DNA of 37,387 nt from JBOFGK01 sp051649085 (GCA_051649085.1 JBOFGK010000004.1:1-37387); one strand, 5' to 3'; shown: positions 24,256 through 32,574, counted from the stretch's first letter. Program-made: numbers and translations. The notes: a model not told the origin generated them from the letters alone.

Positions 24256-25476
24256 ATGAATAAACCAGAATTACTTGCCCCTGCGGGGAATTTAGCAAAA
24301 CTAAAAATTGCAATTGAATATGGTGCTGACGCAGTCTTTTTAGGAGGGCAAGAGTTTGGCTTGCGATCAAACTCTGATAATTTTACAATTGATGAAATTA
24401 AAGAAGGATGTGAGTTTGCGCGGCTTCATAATGCAAAAGTGTATGTTACGACAAACATTTATGCCCATCAAGAAAATTTTACAGGTTTCAAAGAATTTGT
24501 AATTGAACTAGAAAAAGCAGGTGTAAGTGGGATTATTGTTTCTGATCCAGGATATATAAAAATATGTCAAAAGTATGCGCCAAATGTTGAAATTCACATT
24601 AGTACTCAACAATCTATTACAAATTGGCAAAGTGGAAAAATTTTTGAAAAAATGGGTGCACACCGTATTGTGTTGGCTCGTGAATTAAATTATGAAGAAA
24701 TTACGGAAGTTGTTGAAAAGGTGAATGCTGAAGTTGAAATCTTTATTCATGGGGCAACATGTTCGAGTTATTCAGGACGTTGTACACTTTCAAATCACAT
24801 GACAATGCGCGATTCAAATCGTGGTGGTTGTTGTCAAAGTTGTCGTTGGGATTATGATTTAGTTGCGTTTGATGAAGTAAATGCAAAATATGAGCAGTTA
24901 ATTGATCCAGAGAATGCTGAATTTTCAATGAGTGCCAAAGATTTAAGTTTACTACATCATATTCCTGAATTAATGAAAACAGGAGCACATAGCTTTAAAA
25001 TCGAAGGACGAATGAAGTCTTTTCACTACGTTGCAACAGTTGTTAAAGTTTATCGAGCTGCAATCGATGCTTACATCGAATCACCAACTACATATGAAGT
25101 AAAAGAAGAGTGGATTAGAGAACTAAGACATGCTGAATCCAGAACAAGTGATGCTGGAGCATTCATTGGAAATCTTGATCAATCGAATCAAATATTTGGA
25201 AATCAGTATCCACCAAAACCAGCAGATTATTGTGGAGTTTGTCTTGATTATGATCCGAAAACAGGACTAGCTTTAATTGAACAGCGCAATTTTTTCAAAG
25301 TAGGAGATAAAATTGAATTTTTTTCCAAAGAATTTAACAATTTTAGTCAAATATTAGGTACAATATATAATGAAAACAATGAAGAAATTACCAAAGCGAA
25401 TCATCCGCTAATGAAAGTTTATATTAAAGTTGAGCAGCCAATTGCTAAAAATTGGTTGTTGCGAAAGGAAAATTAG
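24256..25476 (+). CDS. trhP2: U32-family tRNA hydroxylation protein TrhP2 (YrrO)
   Basis: 406 residues with the typical opening PELLAPAGNLAKLKIAIEYG and GADAVFLGG (U32 signature). GATCSSYSGRC with GGCCQSC is the cysteine set expected to hold an iron-sulphur cluster; KDLSLLHHIPELM and SFKIEGRMKS are further family motifs. It forms ho5U34 in tRNAs, the substrate of trmR two genes upstream. A longer frame to 24208 exists, but AGGAGG at 24245-24249 sits at good distance before the ATG at 24256. The stop TAG shares a base with the udk GTG start. Confidence 0.88.
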   Translation: MNKPELLAPAGNLAKLKIAIEYGADAVFLGGQEFGLRSNSDNFTIDEIKEGCEFARLHNAKVYVTTNIYAHQENFTGFKEFVIELEKAGVSGIIVSDPGYIKICQKYAPNVEIHISTQQSITNWQSGKIFEKMGAHRIVLARELNYEEITEVVEKVNAEVEIFIHGATCSSYSGRCTLSNHMTMRDSNRGGCCQSCRWDYDLVAFDEVNAKYEQLIDPENAEFSMSAKDLSLLHHIPELMKTGAHSFKIEGRMKSFHYVATVVKVYRAAIDAYIESPTTYEVKEEWIRELRHAESRTSDAGAFIGNLDQSNQIFGNQYPPKPADYCGVCLDYDPKTGLALIEQRNFFKVGDKIEFFSKEFNNFSQILGTIYNENNEEITKANHPLMKVYIKVEQPIAKNWLLRKEN

Positions 25477-26114
25477 TGCCCCTATTTATTGGAATCGCCG
25501 GACCAAGTGGTGGCGGAAAAACAACCGTTTCAAATGAAATTCGTGAGAAACTTGTCAAAAAAAATAGTGAAATCTTACTGATTAATTTAGATGACTATTA
25601 TTTAAGTAATGACCATCTATCATTTGAAGAACGAACAAAACAAAATTATGATCATCCTGATTCTTTTGAGATTGATCTATTAATTAAGCATCTAGAAGAA
25701 CTTAATCAAAATAAACCGGTTGAAATGCCAGAGTATGATTTTGTTATGCATACAAGAAAGAAACAAACAAATACGATTTATCCAACACCAATTATTATCG
25801 TTGAGGGTATTTTAACATTTGCTTATTCTGAATTAGTTAAATTATTAGATATTCGAATTTATGTTGATAGTGATTCTGATGTTTGCTTTATACGACGCTT
25901 AACTCGCGATACAGTTGAACGTAAGCGTAGTATGAACTCAGTAATTAATCAATACTTAGAAACAGTTAAGCCGATGTTTGACGCATATGTTGAACCATCG
26001 AAAAAAGCGGCTCATGTGATTATTCCAAACGGAGAAGAAAATCACGTTGCAATCGACATGGTTGTAGATAATATTATAAAGTATCGAAAAAAAGGAGAAA
26101 AAAATGAAAAATGA
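25476..26114 (+). CDS. udk: Uridine kinase
   Basis: Phosphorylates uridine and cytidine in nucleoside salvage. 212 residues with the P-loop GPSGGGKTT near the start, LDDYY (nucleoside-binding region) and EGILTF. The start is a GTG at 25476, overlapping the trhP2 stop by one base and preceded by AAAGGA six bases away; an upstream TTG at 25452 would also read in but has no such site. Overlaps greA by eleven bases. Linked to greA in the same order as in many Bacilli. Confidence 0.92.
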   Translation: MPLFIGIAGPSGGGKTTVSNEIREKLVKKNSEILLINLDDYYLSNDHLSFEERTKQNYDHPDSFEIDLLIKHLEELNQNKPVEMPEYDFVMHTRKKQTNTIYPTPIIIVEGILTFAYSELVKLLDIRIYVDSDSDVCFIRRLTRDTVERKRSMNSVINQYLETVKPMFDAYVEPSKKAAHVIIPNGEENHVAIDMVVDNIIKYRKKGEKNEK

Positions 26115-26577
26115 AGAAGTCTTTTTAACACAAGAACAATTACAAAACTTACAGGATGAATTAGAATATTACATTCATACGAAACGTCCAGAAATAGTTG
26201 CTAACATTCGTGAAGCAAAATCATTTGGAGATTTATCAGAGAACTCAGAATATGATTCTGCACGTGAAGAACAAGCATTTGTTGAAGCAAAAATTAAAGA
26301 ACTAGAAGCAAAAATTTCAAATGCACAAGTATATGTTGTTCAAAAAAGTGATGTTGTTGTTCTAGGAACAACAGTTACTTATGAAAATGTTGAAACAAAA
26401 GAAAAATTTACGTATAAAATTACAGGTGATGGTGCAGATCCACTAGATAAAACAACACCAACAATTTCAACAGCAGCTCCAATTGCACGTGCACTTTTCG
26501 AAAAAGGAAAAGGAGATATTGTTGAAGTAGAAGTTCCAAATGGTTACGTAAAACTAAAAATTTTAAAAGTTGAGTAA
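26104..26577 (+). CDS. greA: Transcription elongation factor GreA
   Basis: Rescues backtracked RNA polymerase by stimulating transcript cleavage through the secondary channel. 157 residues: N-terminal coiled coil (about 10-78) with the acidic tip sequence GDLSENSEYD typical of GreA, then the C-terminal FKBP-like domain. RBS AAAGGAG inside udk. Three bases separate it from the recombinase gene. Confidence 0.95.
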   Translation: MKNEEVFLTQEQLQNLQDELEYYIHTKRPEIVANIREAKSFGDLSENSEYDSAREEQAFVEAKIKELEAKISNAQVYVVQKSDVVVLGTTVTYENVETKEKFTYKITGDGADPLDKTTPTISTAAPIARALFEKGKGDIVEVEVPNGYVKLKILKVE

Positions 26578-26579
26578 AC

Positions 26580-27467
26580 ATGACAAATTTGATCTTCGAT
26601 TTCATTGAATATTTACAAATTGAAAAGCAGTATAGTAAAAATACAATTGAAAATTATCAAAAAGACTTATTGTTAATGGAAAAAATTTTAGACAAACGAC
26701 TATATAATATTTGTCCAGACGATATAGATGCATTATTACTAACATTAAGTAAAAGTTATAAACAAGCAAGTATTGCACGTAAAATCTCAACATTAAAAAG
26801 CTTTTATCGCTTTTTAGAAACCGAGAAAAAAATTGATAATAATTACGTTGCTTTAATTAAAAGTCCGAAAAAAACTAAAAAAATCCCCACCTATTTGACG
26901 ATATCAGAGGTGTGTGATTTTTTAGATACTTTACCTACAAATAATGCGATTGATTATCGGAATAAAGCGATGTTTGAATTGATGTATGCAACAGGAATTC
27001 GTGTTAGTGAATTAATTAATTTAGAACTTCAAAATGTAAATCTTGATGAACAATTAATTATTGTAATTGGAAAAGGTAGTAAAGAACGAATTGTTCCAAT
27101 TAATGAAACGACTGTAATATGGCTACGAGAATATATTAATAAATTTCGGATTAATTTGCAAGTTGTGCCAACAAATACTTTGTTTTTAAACAATAAAGGC
27201 CAAAAATTAACACGTCAAGGCTTTAATTATATTTTAAATGAAGTAACACTTAAACTTGGATTTGAGCATATCAATCCTCATAAGTTTAGGCATTCTATTG
27301 CTACACATTTAATAAATAATGGAACAGATATTCGAGTTGTTCAAGAATTCTTAGGCCATGTAGATATTAGTTCAACACAAATTTATACTCATGTTGATTA
27401 TTCAAAAAAAAAAGCAGCTTATGATGATTATCATCCACTTAGTCATAAGCAAAAGGAGAAAAAATGA
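26580..27467 (+). CDS. xerD: Tyrosine recombinase, XerC/XerD type
   Basis: Site-specific recombinase, most likely one of the Xer pair that resolves chromosome dimers at dif. It has 295 residues, no extra domains, and the full catalytic set: Arg141 (GIRVSEL), Lys165 (GKGSKE), His234/Arg237 (HKFRHS), His260 (LGHVDISS) and Tyr269 (IYTHV). Its size, position in a housekeeping operon and lack of att sites nearby argue against a phage or island integrase. XerC and XerD cannot be told apart by reading; the symbol is a guess. It overlaps gpsA by four bases. Confidence 0.85.
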   Translation: MTNLIFDFIEYLQIEKQYSKNTIENYQKDLLLMEKILDKRLYNICPDDIDALLLTLSKSYKQASIARKISTLKSFYRFLETEKKIDNNYVALIKSPKKTKKIPTYLTISEVCDFLDTLPTNNAIDYRNKAMFELMYATGIRVSELINLELQNVNLDEQLIIVIGKGSKERIVPINETTVIWLREYINKFRINLQVVPTNTLFLNNKGQKLTRQGFNYILNEVTLKLGFEHINPHKFRHSIATHLINNGTDIRVVQEFLGHVDISSTQIYTHVDYSKKKAAYDDYHPLSHKQKEKK

Positions 27468-28462
27468 AAATTGGTGTATTAGGTGCAGGATCTTTTGGAT
27501 GTGCAATTGCGCAAATTGCCTCTGATAATAAACATCAAGTTTGGTTGTGGTCTCATCATCAAGCAGAAGTTGAAAAACTAGAACAAACGAGAGAGAATCC
27601 TTATATCAAAGGTGCAATGCTAAATGAAGAAATTATTTTAACAAGTGAATTAGATTTCATTAAAGATGTCTCTTTAATTGTTTATGTCGTTCCTTCATTT
27701 GCGGTCCGTAGTGTAACTGAAAGAATTAAGCCATTTTTAAATGATGAACAGATTTTCGTAATTTGTACAAAAGGAATTGAAAGTGAAACATTACTTAGCT
27801 CAATTGAAATTTTAGAACGAATCTACCAACTTAAACAACGAAAAGTTATTTTATCTGGTCCAACTCATGCAGAAGAAGTTGCACTTAAAAAAATTACGAC
27901 AATTGTTTCAACATCAGAAGATAAATATGCTCGAGAAGTAGTACAAACTGTATTTTCGAATAATTACTTAAGAGTTTATACGAATGCAGATCCAAAAGGT
28001 GTGGAAATCCTTGGAGCAACTAAAAATGTACTTGCAATTGCTGCAGGTGTTTGTGATTCAAAAGATAATCTCGGAGATAATGCAAAAGCTGCTTTATTGA
28101 CACGTGGACTTGCTGAACTTGTGAAAATTGGTGAAGCAGAAGGCGCGCAAACTTCAACATTTTATGGGTTAACAGGGATGGGTGATTTAATTGTGACTGC
28201 TACTTCACAGCATTCTCGAAATCGCAAATTTGGTGAACTGCTTGGAAAAGGAAAAAGTCGAAAAGAAGCACTTGATGAAATTAAAATGGTCGTTGAAGGT
28301 TTGAATTCGGTTGACGCTGTTTATGCATTAATGCAAAAGCATAACTTGAATTTACCACTAATTACAGGAATATACGAAGTGTTACATGATAAAATCGATA
28401 TTGATACAATGTTAAATAAATCGTTTAATCGCGTTTTAAAAGACGAAACGGAAGTAAAATAA
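27464..28462 (+). CDS. gpsA: Glycerol-3-phosphate dehydrogenase [NAD(P)+]
   Basis: Makes sn-glycerol-3-phosphate from dihydroxyacetone phosphate for phospholipid and teichoic acid synthesis. 332 residues: nucleotide-binding GAGSFGCAIAQ (7-17), LSGPTHAEEV, the lysine-containing GATKNVLAIAAG, and the substrate motif TGMGDLIVT with NRKFG (the family's SRNxxFG). RBS AAAGGAG; overlaps the recombinase (4 bases) and shares one base with the next start. Confidence 0.95.
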   Translation: MKIGVLGAGSFGCAIAQIASDNKHQVWLWSHHQAEVEKLEQTRENPYIKGAMLNEEIILTSELDFIKDVSLIVYVVPSFAVRSVTERIKPFLNDEQIFVICTKGIESETLLSSIEILERIYQLKQRKVILSGPTHAEEVALKKITTIVSTSEDKYAREVVQTVFSNNYLRVYTNADPKGVEILGATKNVLAIAAGVCDSKDNLGDNAKAALLTRGLAELVKIGEAEGAQTSTFYGLTGMGDLIVTATSQHSRNRKFGELLGKGKSRKEALDEIKMVVEGLNSVDAVYALMQKHNLNLPLITGIYEVLHDKIDIDTMLNKSFNRVLKDETEVK

Positions 28463-28917
28463 TGAAAGTATTATTCGTGTCGTCAACTGGTGGTCATTTT
28501 GCAGAACTTTTAAAAATGGAACCACTTTTTGCAAAATATGAGTCAGTGATAGTTACTGAAAGAACGACTAACACAAAGAAAAATTCACGTGTTAACTACT
28601 TTTTAAAGTATGGAACACGTGCCCATCTAATCAAGTATTTATGGGCTTCATTTATTAATTTATTCATTTGTTTAAAGATTTTCTATGTTGAACGTCCAAA
28701 TGTAATTGTCTCAACCGGTGCTCATACAGCTTTTCAGTTTTTCTTATTTGGAAAGCTCTTTGGTGTAAGAACAATCTATGTCGAAAGTTACGCAAAAGTT
28801 AATTCTAAATCATTAACATATAAGCTTAGTCGTAAATTTCTTGATGAAGTGATTGTTCAGCATCATGAAATGGAAGCAATTTATCCAGAAGCTAAATTTT
28901 TCGGGGGGATTTACTAA
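28462..28917 (+). CDS. Alg14-like glycosyltransferase subunit
   Basis: 151 residues of the Alg14 (PssD/Cps14F) type: the membrane-binding partner that recruits a catalytic Alg13-like subunit to make a two-part glycosyltransferase acting on a lipid-linked sugar. SSTGGHFAELL (7-17) is the family's SxGGH motif; a hydrophobic segment runs at about 58-75. Next to it, in the expected order, is the Alg13-like gene, with a one-base overlap. The sugar and acceptor cannot be read, and no capsule cluster surrounds it. Confidence 0.85.
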   Translation: MKVLFVSSTGGHFAELLKMEPLFAKYESVIVTERTTNTKKNSRVNYFLKYGTRAHLIKYLWASFINLFICLKIFYVERPNVIVSTGAHTAFQFFLFGKLFGVRTIYVESYAKVNSKSLTYKLSRKFLDEVIVQHHEMEAIYPEAKFFGGIY

Positions 28918-29384
28918 TGATTTTCGTAACTGTTGGGACTCAAGTCCAACCATTTGATCGATTAATAAATGAAGTAAAAAAATTAGAAACAAAATATCAA
29001 TTTATAGTTCAAAGTGGGACAAGTAAAATTAAACTAACAACTAGTGAACAATTTAGCTTTGGTGAAAATCTTCAGCAAAAAATTGAGGAGTGTGAACTTT
29101 TAATTACTCATGGTGGAGTTGGCACGATAATGGAAGCATTGGCTTTAAATAAAAAAATTATTGTTGTTCCAAGATTAAAAGTTTTTGGAGAGCATATTGA
29201 TGATCATCAAATGGAAATTTGTACAAAATTAGAAACGGCTGGCTACTTAATGTTCTGTCATAAAATTGAATTATTAGAAAGTCAGATTGAAGCGGCAAAA
29301 GAATTTGAATTTAAAAAGTTTAAATCGAATACAAATGCATTTTTAAATAAATTAGAACAAATAATTGAGGGAAAAGATGATTAA
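28917..29384 (+). CDS. Alg13-like glycosyltransferase catalytic subunit
   Basis: 155 residues, C-terminal glycosyltransferase-B half (EpsF/PssE/Cps14G type). It opens with IFVTVGTQVQPFDRLI and has the sugar-nucleotide motif THGGVGTIMEAL (about 62-73), then FGEHIDDHQ. In the family it works together with the Alg14-like subunit just upstream to add a sugar (often GlcNAc, glucose or galactose) to a lipid carrier. One-base overlap upstream, eight-base overlap with the next gene. Confidence 0.87.
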   Translation: MIFVTVGTQVQPFDRLINEVKKLETKYQFIVQSGTSKIKLTTSEQFSFGENLQQKIEECELLITHGGVGTIMEALALNKKIIVVPRLKVFGEHIDDHQMEICTKLETAGYLMFCHKIELLESQIEAAKEFEFKKFKSNTNAFLNKLEQIIEGKDD

Positions 29385-30246
29385 AACACGAAAAATAAAA
29401 GAATATGTAATAAAGAAGTATGAAAAACAAGAAGATACAGTTCAGCAAGTTCCCTTTACAATTGATGAATTTTTAAATGAAATTACTAATTTGGATCCAG
29501 AATTAGCTTTTGCTGATGATGTGAAAAAATATATTATTGCAAATATTATTCAAAGTACTCTTGATGGAGAATTATTTTCAAGTTGTGTTGAATTTATTGG
29601 TGGAAATTTTGGCGAGAAAAGTAATTACTTAGACTTAGCGACAGAAACAGAACGAGAGAATCAAAAAACTGCTTTTGAAGTAGAGAAAAAAATGTCACAT
29701 TTATTAATCGCTGAAGTTGATAATTTAGAAAAAAAACTCTTTTTTGAAGCAGTTAGTGGACAAATTTCAATTTCGATGATCATGAATACATTAAATGCAA
29801 GTTTAAAAGTAAATACTGATTTATATTATGAATTAGAACCGGTTTTAATCACAACCTTTGAAGAAGAATTACGTGATGCTGAACGTGTTCTTGAATATGT
29901 AGAAACATTCAATTCTGAACAATTAAACTTTTTAGAAGAAAATGACTATCATGTTGATGATGAACAAACTTGCCAAGTGATTTTAAAGGCAAGACGTGGA
30001 AAAAGTTTAGATGTAGAAAAGATTATCGATGACATTAAAAAGCGTCCAAGTAATACTTTTAAAGTAACTTTACGTGATAGTAGTAATGCATTAATTACAA
30101 TGAAGTATGGAGAAGTTCAAGCATTTCATCAATTTGATTTTGAGATTGATGACATTCACGGTGGAGTAGATACAGAACAGTTTTACGGAACAATTCATCC
30201 GTTATTAACAAATAAACCTTATAATTTAGTTCATACAGAATATTAA
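29377..30246 (+). CDS. Unknown acidic cytoplasmic protein
   Basis: 289 residues, no signal, membrane segment or cysteine motif; rich in Glu, Asp and Asn. The middle is helical (ENQKTAFEVEKKMSHLLIAE onward); the C-terminal 90 residues look beta-rich (FKVTLRDSSNALITMKYGEV). I recognise no family. The ATG at 29377 overlaps the Alg13 gene by eight bases and has GAGGG six bases upstream; a TTG at 29365 could also open the frame but is less likely. It closes the long operon. No terminator is visible after it, so transcription may run on into the rpsD leader. Confidence 0.7.
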   Translation: MIKTRKIKEYVIKKYEKQEDTVQQVPFTIDEFLNEITNLDPELAFADDVKKYIIANIIQSTLDGELFSSCVEFIGGNFGEKSNYLDLATETERENQKTAFEVEKKMSHLLIAEVDNLEKKLFFEAVSGQISISMIMNTLNASLKVNTDLYYELEPVLITTFEEELRDAERVLEYVETFNSEQLNFLEENDYHVDDEQTCQVILKARRGKSLDVEKIIDDIKKRPSNTFKVTLRDSSNALITMKYGEVQAFHQFDFEIDDIHGGVDTEQFYGTIHPLLTNKPYNLVHTEY

Positions 30247-30291
30247 ATAGACTAAAAGTAACGAAAAAGCCCACAAAAGTTAAAAATGTGC

Positions 30292-30445
30292 TATAATATT
30301 ATGGTGAGTAAAGCAGCAGTATTATGAATAAAGCCGATATTTACAGCCGTATATGGAATTAAGTAGCTTGCTGCAAAGTGAAAGATTTGTGCTAAATATC
30401 CTTTAGGAGATAATACTCCTTCACTTACAAATATTGGAGGAAAAA
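30292..30445 (+). promoter_or_regulatory. rpsD promoter and structured 5' leader
   Basis: An extended -10 (TGCTATAAT, TATAAT at 30292-30297) has no clear -35. The following 150 bases hold pairable segments: GCAGCA (about 30314) with TGCTGC (about 30370), AAGTGAA (about 30377) with TTCACTT (about 30419), and AGGAG with CTCCT just before the latter. S4 is known to repress its own mRNA leader in Bacillus, so autoregulation is likely, but this structure is by eye only. Confidence 0.5.
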
Positions 30446-31045
30446 ATGTCAAGATACACAGGACCTAGTTGGAAATTATCAAGAAGACTTGGAATTTCAT
30501 TAACAGAAACAGGAAAAGAATTAGCTAAACGTCCATTCGGACCAGGACCACACGGTCAAAAACGTAAGAAAGTTTCTGAGTACGGAACTCAATTACAAGC
30601 AAAACAAACAGTACGTTTCATGTATGGTTTAAACGAAAAACAATTCAGAAGATTATTTGATAAAGCTGGTAAAATGGATGGAGTTCACGGTAATAACTTC
30701 CTTTTACTTCTTGAATCTCGTTTAGATAACTTAGTATACCGTGCTGGTTTTGCAGGAACTCGTCGTGCTGCACGTCAGTTAGTAAACCACGGTCACGTTT
30801 TACTAAATGGGAAAAAAGCAAGTATTCCATCAATCAACTGTAAACCAGGTGATGTAATTACATTTAGAGAAAGAAGTGGAAACTTAAAAGTTGTAACGGA
30901 AGCTTTAGAAAATAACAGTTCAACGTTACCTTTCGTATCAGTTGATCGTACAAAAAGAGCAGTTACTTTTGAAAGATTCCCTGAAATGAGTGAATTAAAC
31001 CAAGAAATCAATACACAATTAATCGTAGAGTTCTACTCAAGATAA
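30446..31045 (+). CDS. rpsD: 30S ribosomal protein S4
   Basis: Primary 16S rRNA-binding protein that nucleates small-subunit assembly. 199 residues with the typical opening SRYTGPSWKLSRRLGI, PGPHGQKRKKVSEYG, and an S4 RNA-binding domain with LDNLVYRAGFAGTRRAARQ. The N-terminus has no zinc-binding cysteines (the C-minus form). GGAGG at 30436-30440 places the start at the ATG at 30446; a TTG at 30434 is in frame but lies on the RBS itself. Monocistronic, with leader and terminator, as in many Bacillota. Confidence 0.97.
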   Translation: MSRYTGPSWKLSRRLGISLTETGKELAKRPFGPGPHGQKRKKVSEYGTQLQAKQTVRFMYGLNEKQFRRLFDKAGKMDGVHGNNFLLLLESRLDNLVYRAGFAGTRRAARQLVNHGHVLLNGKKASIPSINCKPGDVITFRERSGNLKVVTEALENNSSTLPFVSVDRTKRAVTFERFPEMSELNQEINTQLIVEFYSR

Positions 31046-31050
31046 TTTTA

Positions 31051-31077
31051 AAAAAACACCTTCGGGTGTTTTTTTTA
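31051..31077 (+). terminator. Intrinsic terminator after rpsD
   Basis: AAAAACACC, TTCG tetraloop, GGTGTTTTTTTT; begins six bases after the stop. Confidence 0.95.
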
Positions 31078-31176
31078 TGTTTAAAGAGTATAAATAAAAC
31101 GAAAAGAAGTCATTAGTAAAGCGAACTTGTAACCCTAAAAATAAGAAAAGTTCAAAGTGAACGGCTGAAAAAAGTC

Positions 31177-31290
31177 TTGACAGTAAGGATAAAAGATGTT
31201 ATCATTTATTTAATTACGTACATACCTGCTTACTAACGGGGGGATTAAATTATAAGTAAGGTTTGAGGTGGTAAGGATATATCCCCACAA
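31177..31290 (+). promoter_or_regulatory. Promoter and candidate pseudoknot leader (copy B)
   Basis: TTGACA (31177-31182), 17 bases, TATCAT (31200-31205) with extended TG. Then CTTAC (31229-31233), TAAC, GGGGGG (31238-31243), GTAAG (31271-31275; another at 31256-31260), and ATCCCCACAAA with CCCC at 31283-31286. Interleaved CTTAC/GTAAG and GGGG/CCCC pairs match copy A at 7890-7978. Spacers between the blocks differ in sequence and length while the blocks are kept, which suggests a functional RNA. It leads into the gene at 31394. Confidence 0.5.
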
Positions 31291-31302
31291 AAAAGTATTT
31301 TT

Positions 31303-31404
31303 ATGAAAAAATTTATTTGGCTACAAATTATAAAGTAAATGTATTTGTTTATGCCGATATTGGCAGCAGGTATATTGGTTGGGATTGGTGATAATGATAG
31401 TTAA
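31303..31404 (+). other. Two abutting short hydrophobic frames in the leader
   Basis: ATG at 31303 opens MKKFIWLQIIK and ends at TAA 31336-31338; an ATG at 31339, in the same phase and directly after it, opens a 21-residue hydrophobic peptide (MYLFMPILAAGILVGIG and a short acidic tail) ending at 31404, overlapping the start of the next gene. Neither has a convincing ribosome binding site. They could be leader peptides, a small membrane peptide split by a stop, or chance. Confidence 0.25.
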
Positions 31405-32560
31405 AAGAAAGCTGTATATTTCAGCAGTTGTTGTTCTGAGTTTAATTGTAATATTTTCCATATTTATATTTTTGAAGTATGGAGCAACAGAGCATAAAAG
31501 TATTAGTGAACTTACTTTTCAAAAACAAACAAAATATTTAATGTTAAAAGGATCAAGAGATTCAAATGGTGTTGCTGATAATGAAGATATAATTATTGAA
31601 CTTAGTAAAGATTTTAGTAAACTAGCTGAACATAGATTAAATGATAAATCCTTTAATTTTGGTGAATACTCAACTTCTAGATTTAGAAAAAATGAAGTTG
31701 GATATGTTGATGTTGGAGCTAAAGCAAAAAATAATATAATTGTTTTTAATACACAGACACGAAAAATAACTGTTGATGATTATAAATCAATAGTAAAAGA
31801 ATCAACGATCGAATGGAATTCATATGATACAAAAAAAAGATTATTTAGTACTATAAGTGCTCCAGAAACCGGGTTCCAAGCTTTAGTGGATGGTAAATAT
31901 TCAAAATCATTATGTTCGGTTGATGAAAGAAAATGTAAAAATATGATTTATGATGGTGTTTTTACTCCACCGAATGTAATGACAGAATACAAAGATAAGT
32001 ATTATCAAGTTAGTAATAATGAACAAAATAATTTATCAATTGATATTTATGATTTGCAATTTAATAAAGTAAAAAGACTTAATTCACCTATTGAATCCTC
32101 ATATGGAACAATATTCGTTTATAATAATAAATTATTCTATTTAGATGGAGAAGCACAAAAAATTTATTTACTTGAAAATGATAAATTTGTGGAGGTACTT
32201 GCATTTAGTGGTGATATTGGCGATTCATTTAATGTTATCTACAACATCCACTATTTTGATAATAAAGTGATTTTTGGTATAGAAAATCGACCAGCTGGTG
32301 CGCCGTATGAATTTACTGAAGAAAATGGGCAATACACTTTCAAAAAAATTAGTGTTTCAAATGATAAAAACGAAGCACTACAATTTATAAATGTAACTAA
32401 TTCTGGAGTTGGGATGTTTCAACTTTATAGCGAAAATGCAAATGAGGAAACGAAAATATTATTCTATGATTTTGAAAAGAAAAAAGTATTAAAAACAATT
32501 GATTTAAAAAAAGAGCAATTAGAAATAACGAGGTATGACTATTTGCTTGAATTTGAATAA
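31394..32560 (+). CDS. Membrane-anchored extracytoplasmic protein, unknown function
   Basis: 388 residues from the ATG at 31394, preferred because GGTGAT lies at 31387-31392 just before it; a TTG at 31379 could also read in. Residues about 5-28 are one hydrophobic segment with no lipobox; the rest is polar and beta-rich with repeated short blocks ending in aromatic-Asp (TIFVYNNKLFYLDG, NIHYFDNKVIFG), which hints at a beta-propeller outside the cell. No family recognised. Own promoter, own structured leader and own terminator. The leader type and layout match the gene at 7423-7806. Confidence 0.72.
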   Translation: MIVKRKLYISAVVVLSLIVIFSIFIFLKYGATEHKSISELTFQKQTKYLMLKGSRDSNGVADNEDIIIELSKDFSKLAEHRLNDKSFNFGEYSTSRFRKNEVGYVDVGAKAKNNIIVFNTQTRKITVDDYKSIVKESTIEWNSYDTKKRLFSTISAPETGFQALVDGKYSKSLCSVDERKCKNMIYDGVFTPPNVMTEYKDKYYQVSNNEQNNLSIDIYDLQFNKVKRLNSPIESSYGTIFVYNNKLFYLDGEAQKIYLLENDKFVEVLAFSGDIGDSFNVIYNIHYFDNKVIFGIENRPAGAPYEFTEENGQYTFKKISVSNDKNEALQFINVTNSGVGMFQLYSENANEETKILFYDFEKKKVLKTIDLKKEQLEITRYDYLLEFE

Positions 32561-32574
32561 AATAATTTTCATAG

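Noticed and set aside
26580..27467. Tyrosine recombinase as the integrase of a mobile island
   Set aside because: It is Xer-sized, lies in the middle of a housekeeping operon with overlapping neighbours, and is more than 11 kb from the tRNA-Leu repeats.
31201..31290. T-box or yybP-ykoY riboswitch reading of copy B
   Set aside because: There is no TGG-containing T-box bulge sequence, and the G-rich block is not followed by the yybP-ykoY loop sequences.
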